Origin: Euperipatoides rowelli
Taxonomy: Eukaryota; Onychophora; Udeonychophora; Euonychophora; Peripatopsidae
Direction: 5' to 3' (one strand)
Assembly (NCBI GenBank): GCA_003024985.2
Contig: PXIH01S0008448.1
Length of the DNA: 11,401 bases
The notes beneath the pieces were generated by a model. That model was not told the origin of the DNA, searched no databases, and saw only the letters and a list, made by a program, of their open reading frames with translations. Shown in pieces: positions 7,578 to 11,401 of the stretch. Both the position numbers and the translations under genes were made by a program. Every line of letters begins with the position of its first letter. The stretch's first letter is position 1.

Positions 7578-8358
7578 TGTTTAAAGTAAGGGATAGTAAA
7601 AAAAAAAGTATAAAGTTTGACCCAGATGAGAATAATTTGAAGAACAAATATTTAAAGAATACAAAACCTTGTTTCAAGGATTGGACTGTGTGGCTCAAAA
7701 GTACAAAATACGGCAAAAACCTAACAGTGTTCCCATGGTACAGGCTCCAAGAAGGGTAGCTTTCTCTATTAAAACAAATTAAAATGTGAACTGGAGTGAG
7801 TGATTAAAAGTGGAATTATTAAAAAAATAGAAGCCCATATTGATTGGGTAAGCTCAATGGTAGTGGTAAAAAAAGATGGGTCTTTACGAATATGCCTTGT
7901 TCCACAAAATCTTAATGAATACCGGTACTCAAAAAGGAACCATTATCAGATTCCCACCAGGGATGAAATTGAGTCTGAATTGCAGGAGCCGTTCTTTTTT
8001 TTTTTCCAAGTTGGATATTCAAAATAGATTTTATCAAGTACCTTTATATGAGGAAAGTAGACAATTATGCACTTTTAATACTCCTTTTGGTTGTCAATGT
8101 TTTTATAGGACGCCCTTTGGAATAACTTCAGCTATAGAGGAATTCCAGAGGATTCTTAATAACATTTATGAAGGTCTTGAGGGAGTTAGAGTTTATATAG
8201 ATGACATACTAATTTGGGGAAGGACAAAGGAAGAACATAATAAAAGATTGAGGTTGGCACTGCAAAGAACGCAAAGTGCTGGATTGATTTTGAAGAAAGA
8301 CAAATGTGAATTTGCTGTGAATAAAATTTCTTTTTTGGGGGGAAATATAAGCAGTTAA
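7577..8358 (+). pseudogene. pol: Gypsy reverse transcriptase
   Basis: A poorly framed linker (about 7640-7790, with QAPRRVAFS) leads into IKSGIIKKIEAHIDWVSSM and KKDGSLRICLVPQNLNE (7800-7925). Those are the fingers segments. SKLDIQNRFYQV follows after a T11 run (7995-8005) that changes the frame. TFNTPFGCQCF, then TPFGITSA and FQRILNNIYEGLE are in the frame that ends at 8358. The catalytic box is YIDD at 8194-8205 and is intact. ILKKDKCEFAVNKISFLG marks the thumb border. In the palm, the Asp of KLD is also present. One position, usually Asp in the family's RICLDP-like segment, reads Val. The RT would copy element RNA to DNA. The best-preserved part is one 160-residue frame (7876-8358), though its first residues are out of phase. 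Confidence 0.92.
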
Positions 8359-8361
8359 AGA

Positions 8362-9018
8362 ATCTATCCAGATTTATATCTGGATTAATAAAATTGGTAT
8401 AACAATCAATATTTGGATTAATAGCATATTTAAGAAAATATATTCTAAATTTATCACAGCAAAAAGTGGCATTAAGAAGTTTGACAAAAACAAGTGTAGA
8501 ATGGAACTGGAACTATGAACATGAAAAGGAACTACAGGAAATTAAAAAGATGTTGACTAATAGGCTTATACTTCAGCTGTTTGACACAGATAAAGAAAGC
8601 CAAATTTCAACAAATGTGTTGAGCTATGGATTGGGAACTGTATTGTTGCAGAAGGACTATGAAGATGGAAGCCAGTGGCATAAGCTTCAAAAGCACTGAC
8701 AGAAATGAAGTCACACTATGCACAAATGGAAAAAAGGAGCACTAGGTTTAGTGTTCGGATGTGATCGTTTTCATGATTATGTTTATGGGAGAAGTTTTAT
8801 AATGGAGTCAGACCATAAACCATTGTTAGCCATGAGAAAATGGGCAATTGTGGAAAAACCACCAGAATTCAGCACATGTTCATAAGATTATTAAATACAA
8901 TTTTAATTTGGAACATATGGCTGGCAAGCAACTTATTGTGACAGACACACTATCAAGAATAAAAATAAAGCTGAGAAGAGTGAAACTAAAGATCATGTAC
9001 AAATACATGTGTATTTAG
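8362..9018 (+). pseudogene. pol: Gypsy RNase H and connection domain
   Basis: LIAYLRKYILNLS at about 8420-8460 is the connection start. The frame 8466-8699 then reads LRSLTKTSVEWNW and KMLTNRLILQLFDTDKE. ISTNVLSYGLGTVLLQKD is the first RNase H strand, where the catalytic Asp is replaced by Asn (8613-8615). SKALTEMKSHYAQMEK carries the catalytic Glu region, and the frame then shifts in an A6 run (8730-8735). FHDYVYGRSF and MESDHKPLLAM follow, with Asp at 8811-8813. After another shift, FNLEHMAGKQLIVTDTLSR carries the last Asp (8944-8946). Three of four acidic positions are thus kept. RNase H would degrade the RNA strand after copying. The final frame ends at a stop near 9018. Confidence 0.88.
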
Positions 9019-9039
9019 ACTTACAAACAACATAAGAGA

Positions 9040-10185
9040 TGAGTGAAGATGTAATATTACAAGCAGTGATCCATCAGTTGAATGATTCTGAGTTCACCGG
9101 ATTGGCAGCACCATATCAGAAATACCAATACAGAAATAACTGAATATAAAGGAATTTTATTGAACAGAAATATAATAATTATATCAAACTCCATGAGGAA
9201 GGAAATGTTACATAAAATACATATAGGACATTTAGGTAGAAAAAAGAGCAAAAGAAGGGCTTGTGAGTCTGTATTTTGGAGTGGTATAGCTGCTGACATT
9301 ACAGAAATGGTAGGGAAATGTGAAGCATATCAAAGGAATGCTATGAAGAAAACCAAAGAAGTCTTGACACCACATAAAACTGCACAGTGACCTTGGTTCC
9401 ATGTGTGGACTGATTTATTCCAATGGAGGGGATCATATCTTATAGTGGTTATGGACTACTAATCATGTTACCCAGTAGTAGTGAAGCTGAAGTCAACAAA
9501 TGCAGAAGCAGTTTGAATACCAAATAAAGTAGTATCTGGCTATAGACCTCCATTCTCTAGTAGAGAATTTAAAAACTTTATGGTAGAATATAGTTTTGGG
9601 TATATAACATCAAGCCCTAGGTATGCCAGTCGAAGGGTTAACAGAAAAAGCTGTCCAAATAGCAAAGAATATTTTAGAAAAGAATGGCGCGAATAAAGAC
9701 GTTTACTTAGGTTTCCTGTCATACAGAACACCCCCATAGGAGGGAAGGAAGTCACCAGTGGATATGCTGTTTAGAGGAAAATGTAGAACTACCTTACCAC
9801 AGGTTGTAAAGTTAAAACATAAGTAGTGCATATAAAGCTAAACAGAAGAAGTATTATGACCGGTAAGCCAGACATTATCCAGAATTTAATAAGAATGGTG
9901 TAGGGATTTTAAAACAAGCAAATGGTTGGAGAAGGCAGTGATAGAGAAGAAGGTTGCACCAAGATCATTCTATGTAAAAACAGAGGGAAATGTGTTATTC
10001 AAAGGAACACTAGGGATCTAAGGAAAACAACAGAAGAGTTTGAAAATATGAGTATGAAATATGAAGATTGCCAGGAAAAACATCAAAGAAATGCAAGACC
10101 AACAGAGACAGAGTTAGAATATCAGGTAGAAGGACCAAGAAGATCGCAAATAAGTCGTAAGTTGGTAGTACGCTTAAATTTGTAA
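9040..10185 (+). pseudogene. pol: Gypsy integrase with C-terminal tail
   Basis: The zinc-binding HHCC domain is in the frame 9082-9390: EMLHKIHIGHLGRKKSKRRA and GKCEAYQRN. The second Cys reads Tyr at 9328-9330. After a stop at 9388-9390 the core begins PWFHVWTDLFQWRG with the first catalytic Asp at 9412-9414. The second Asp region reads VVSGYRPPFSSREF, so the Asp is replaced by Gly (9538-9540). About ten codons normally before it appear deleted. The Glu is kept in LTEKAVQIAKNILEK (9644-9646), and LGFLSYRTPP and SPVDMLFRGKCRTTLP follow. The C-terminal part has YKAKQKKYYDR, WLEKAVIEKKVAPRSF and RDLRKTTEEF, and ends RRSQISRKLVVRLNL with a stop at 10183-10185. That end is typical for Gypsy Pol and sits 17 bases before the polypurine tract. 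No chromodomain is seen. It is broken by at least five stops or shifts. Confidence 0.88.
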
Positions 10186-10202
10186 GGACACTTGTATCTA
10201 AT

Positions 10203-10214
10203 AAGAAAGGGGGA
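10203..10214 (+). promoter_or_regulatory. Polypurine tract, plus-strand DNA primer site of the Gypsy element
   Basis: The run aagaaaggggga is all purine and ends exactly where the 3' LTR begins with TGTAAT. That is the expected place and composition for the RNase H-resistant primer of plus-strand synthesis. Confidence 0.9.
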
Positions 10215-10379
10215 TGTAATGATTAGTGTCATCATTATTATTTGATTTTGACCTATAAAGTTGTTAGTGGCATGCATGGGGCATGCATATTAGTTTATAA
10301 ATAAACCTGAACATGTGAACCACTCAGTGTGTGCTTGTAGTGAGTATTTATTTTATAATACAACACATAGAATATTACA
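10215..10379 (+). repeat. Complete 3' LTR of the Gypsy element (165 bp)
   Basis: It starts TGTAATG directly after the polypurine tract and ends AATATTACA, so the ends are TG...CA with a short inverted repeat TGTAAT/ATTACA. The last 76 bases match the 5' remnant at 6283-6356. It contains a TATA-like tttataaataaa with a polyadenylation-type aataaa (10300-10305) and a gcatgcat word repeated at about 10270 and 10281. Confidence 0.92.
10294..10305 (+). promoter_or_regulatory. TATA-like and AATAAA-like signals in the 3' LTR
   Basis: The stretch tttataaataaa could serve as TATA box or polyadenylation signal of the element. The equivalent bases are missing from the 5' LTR, so the 5' copy has lost this promoter signal. 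Function is inferred from position only. Confidence 0.45.
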
Positions 10380-10641
10380 CTAAGAGTCTACCTGGGCCCT
10401 CAGTAACAGCTGGAGTTTTCATTATACTACAAANATTCCCACGCTCGGTTGCAAAATTCTTATGTCATGATTCAAGAAAACATTTATTATCTCAACATAT
10501 CAAATTGTTCCAGTGCCACAAATAAATTTTTTAGACCTGTTATATTCCATGATAGCAAATTTAAGTTAATTTCTTTATGAATGATATTTTTATGCATTGT
10601 TTGCTGTCATAATCACTGCTATAGATGTTATCTATTAGGCT

Positions 10642-10672
<31 letters not shown>

Positions 10673-10813
10673 CATATTTGAGTTTAGGATTCAAACCTTT
10701 CTTTTTGCTTCTAAAAAATTAGGCATTAACAGTAACACTTTTCTTTTTCACCTGATCTCATATGGATAATCATTTGCATATATTTTATAACAAATCTGTA
10801 AGTAGATGGGATT
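10380..10813. other. Noncoding flank right of the Gypsy element
   Basis: No protein similarity or RNA gene is seen. One base is ambiguous (10434). A short open frame at 10331-10525 starts inside the LTR and has no recognisable content. The five bases after the LTR (ctaag) have no partner to test as a target-site duplication because the left element end is lost. Confidence 0.6.
10641..10666. repeat. (TA)13 microsatellite
   Basis: Twenty-six uninterrupted alternating T and A bases. Confidence 0.97.
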
Positions 10814-11006
10814 TGTTATAATGTAGGGAATTGGAATTATATTGTAAATTACTGGAAATGACTGGAAACTTTCTGGTAACTATGGAAACTTGCTGCTGTG
10901 TAACGTAAAAAGGGAAAGAACTAGAATAATAACAATTACTCCATAGACTAAGGTAAATAAAACTTGGCTTCTCTATTTATAATAAATTATTTACAAAATA
11001 ATAACA
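10814..11006 (+). repeat. Possible LTR (solo or 5') of another retroelement
   Basis: The 193-bp block starts TGTTATAATG and ends AAAATAATAACA, giving TG...CA ends with a six-base inverted repeat TGTTAT/ATAACA. Inside are repeated actggaaa words (about 10852-10895) and AATAAA at 10956-10961 followed by cttggcttctc, which suits an R/U5 border. No second copy exists in the window and the five bases on each side (ggatt, taaga) do not match, so a complete solo insertion is not supported. The base composition makes chance inverted ends quite possible. Confidence 0.35.
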
Positions 11007-11082
11007 TAAGAAGGATCTATGAACCCGGTACGAAGCTGGTTGCTGTCTTGAAGGTAGGCACAACGGTACAACCACTTCCTTA
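11007..11082 (-). other. tRNA-like or tRNA-derived SINE-head-like sequence, degenerate
   Basis: On the minus strand these 76 bases start taaggaagtggttgtaccg and end gggttcatagatccttctta. The ends can pair as an acceptor stem in six of seven positions, with one G-T pair. The stretch gggttcatagatcc resembles a B box (GGTTCRANNCC) with the RA step altered, and gtggttgtaccgttg resembles a D-arm/A-box. The T stem pairs poorly and no clean anticodon loop is seen, so a working tRNA is unlikely. A tRNA-derived SINE head or tRNA pseudogene is the better guess. Confidence 0.3.
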
Positions 11083-11401
11083 GAAAAGACCCCGATATAA
11101 AAATAATAGCAAGCCTTTATGGCAAAATTATATTACACATTATAATTAGTAGCAATGAATAATTCCATATTAATTAGCATTAGCCGCACATCATGGTAAT
11201 AGAATTGCGTACGATGTGTTTGCCAAGCTTTAGAGCAAACACGTCACACACTAGACTAATAACAGCCNNGNTGNGCNATCTAATGNGCACAATAATAAAA
11301 CATTACATATACAATATACTGTATAGCCTACCAAGTAGGATCATCATATTTTATTTTTGAATTTTTAGTAGATGGGTTTTACAAAAATCTTATATTTATC
11401 A
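11083..11401. other. Noncoding right end with a hairpin and ambiguous bases
   Basis: No gene is seen. gtgtttgc (11216-11223) and gcaaacac (11235-11242) form an exact 8-bp stem around an 11-base loop. It can be extended to 11 pairs (11213-11245) through one G-T pair. Six ambiguous bases lie within 11268-11286, so the sequence there is unreliable. Confidence 0.6.

Larger units (their letters stand above)
6283..10379 (+). mobile_element. Ty3/Gypsy LTR retrotransposon, nearly full length, degenerate
   Basis: The order truncated LTR, gag with zinc knuckles, protease, RT, RNase H, integrase, polypurine tract, LTR is the Ty3/Gypsy order. Integrase after RNase H excludes Copia. The 74-bp 5' LTR remnant (6283-6356) matches the end of the 3' LTR (10304-10379). 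The length is about 4.1 kb. Pol resembles invertebrate K02A2.6-like (possibly Mag-related) elements by motif style; that lineage placement is tentative. No envelope gene or chromodomain is visible, and Pol ends at 10185 just before the polypurine tract. Every module has frameshifts or stops. No target-site duplication can be scored because the 5' end is missing. A primer-binding site starting TGG is not evident directly after 6356. Confidence 0.92.

Noticed and set aside
7232-7716. Minus-strand open frames opposite the Gypsy protease
   Set aside because: The plus-strand protease and RT linker motifs are clear, so these are shadow frames.
9057-9755. Minus-strand open frames opposite the Gypsy integrase
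   Set aside because: The plus strand carries the zinc-binding and core integrase motifs in the same place.
10331-10525. Short plus-strand open frame right of the element
   Set aside because: It begins inside the LTR, contains an ambiguous base and shows no recognisable domain.

Overview
The window looks like AT-rich genomic DNA from an invertebrate animal. No intact cellular gene is visible. Everything that can be identified is a decayed mobile element or repeat. The diagnosis rests on three element families that together are typical of metazoan genomes: a Polinton/Maverick (adintovirus-like) protein-primed DNA polymerase B, a Ty1/Copia integrase and a nearly complete Ty3/Gypsy LTR retrotransposon. 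There is no bacterial gene structure, no operon and no ribosome-binding-site pattern. The species cannot be determined from what is visible.

Layout. 1-2623 (minus strand): a broken Polinton-type PolB gene, running off the left edge before the polymerase palm motifs. It has a long proline/acid-rich N-terminal extension that contains a roughly 320-bp tandem duplication. 2640-2860: a 61-bp tandem duplication and short repeats. 2880-4110: AT-rich DNA with nothing recognisable. 4110-4660: a repeat cluster with a 27-bp minisatellite, an ATCGAT-rich tract and a perfect 26-bp palindrome. 4846-5510 (plus): a Copia integrase relic carrying a 15-bp perfect hairpin at a conserved motif. 5745-6031 (plus): an orphan zinc-knuckle fragment. 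6283-10379 (plus): a Ty3/Gypsy element with truncated 5' LTR, gag, protease, reverse transcriptase, RNase H, integrase, polypurine tract and complete 165-bp 3' LTR. 10380-11401: noncoding, with a TA microsatellite, a possible solo or 5' LTR (10814-11006), an abutting antisense tRNA-like stretch, a hairpin and a patch of ambiguous bases.

Function. In a live Gypsy copy, Gag would form the particle, protease would mature it, RT/RNase H would copy the RNA and integrase would insert the DNA. Here every module is broken by frameshifts or stops, and several catalytic residues are replaced, so this copy is not expected to be autonomous. The same holds for the PolB and Copia relics. Several frame changes sit in homopolymers and the LTRs differ little, so part of the damage may be assembly or consensus error.

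I found no convincing new biological system. The items most worth a second look are the template-switch-like hairpin in the Copia integrase, the long duplicated N-terminus of the PolB, and the LTR-like block that abuts a tRNA-length antisense sequence near the right end.
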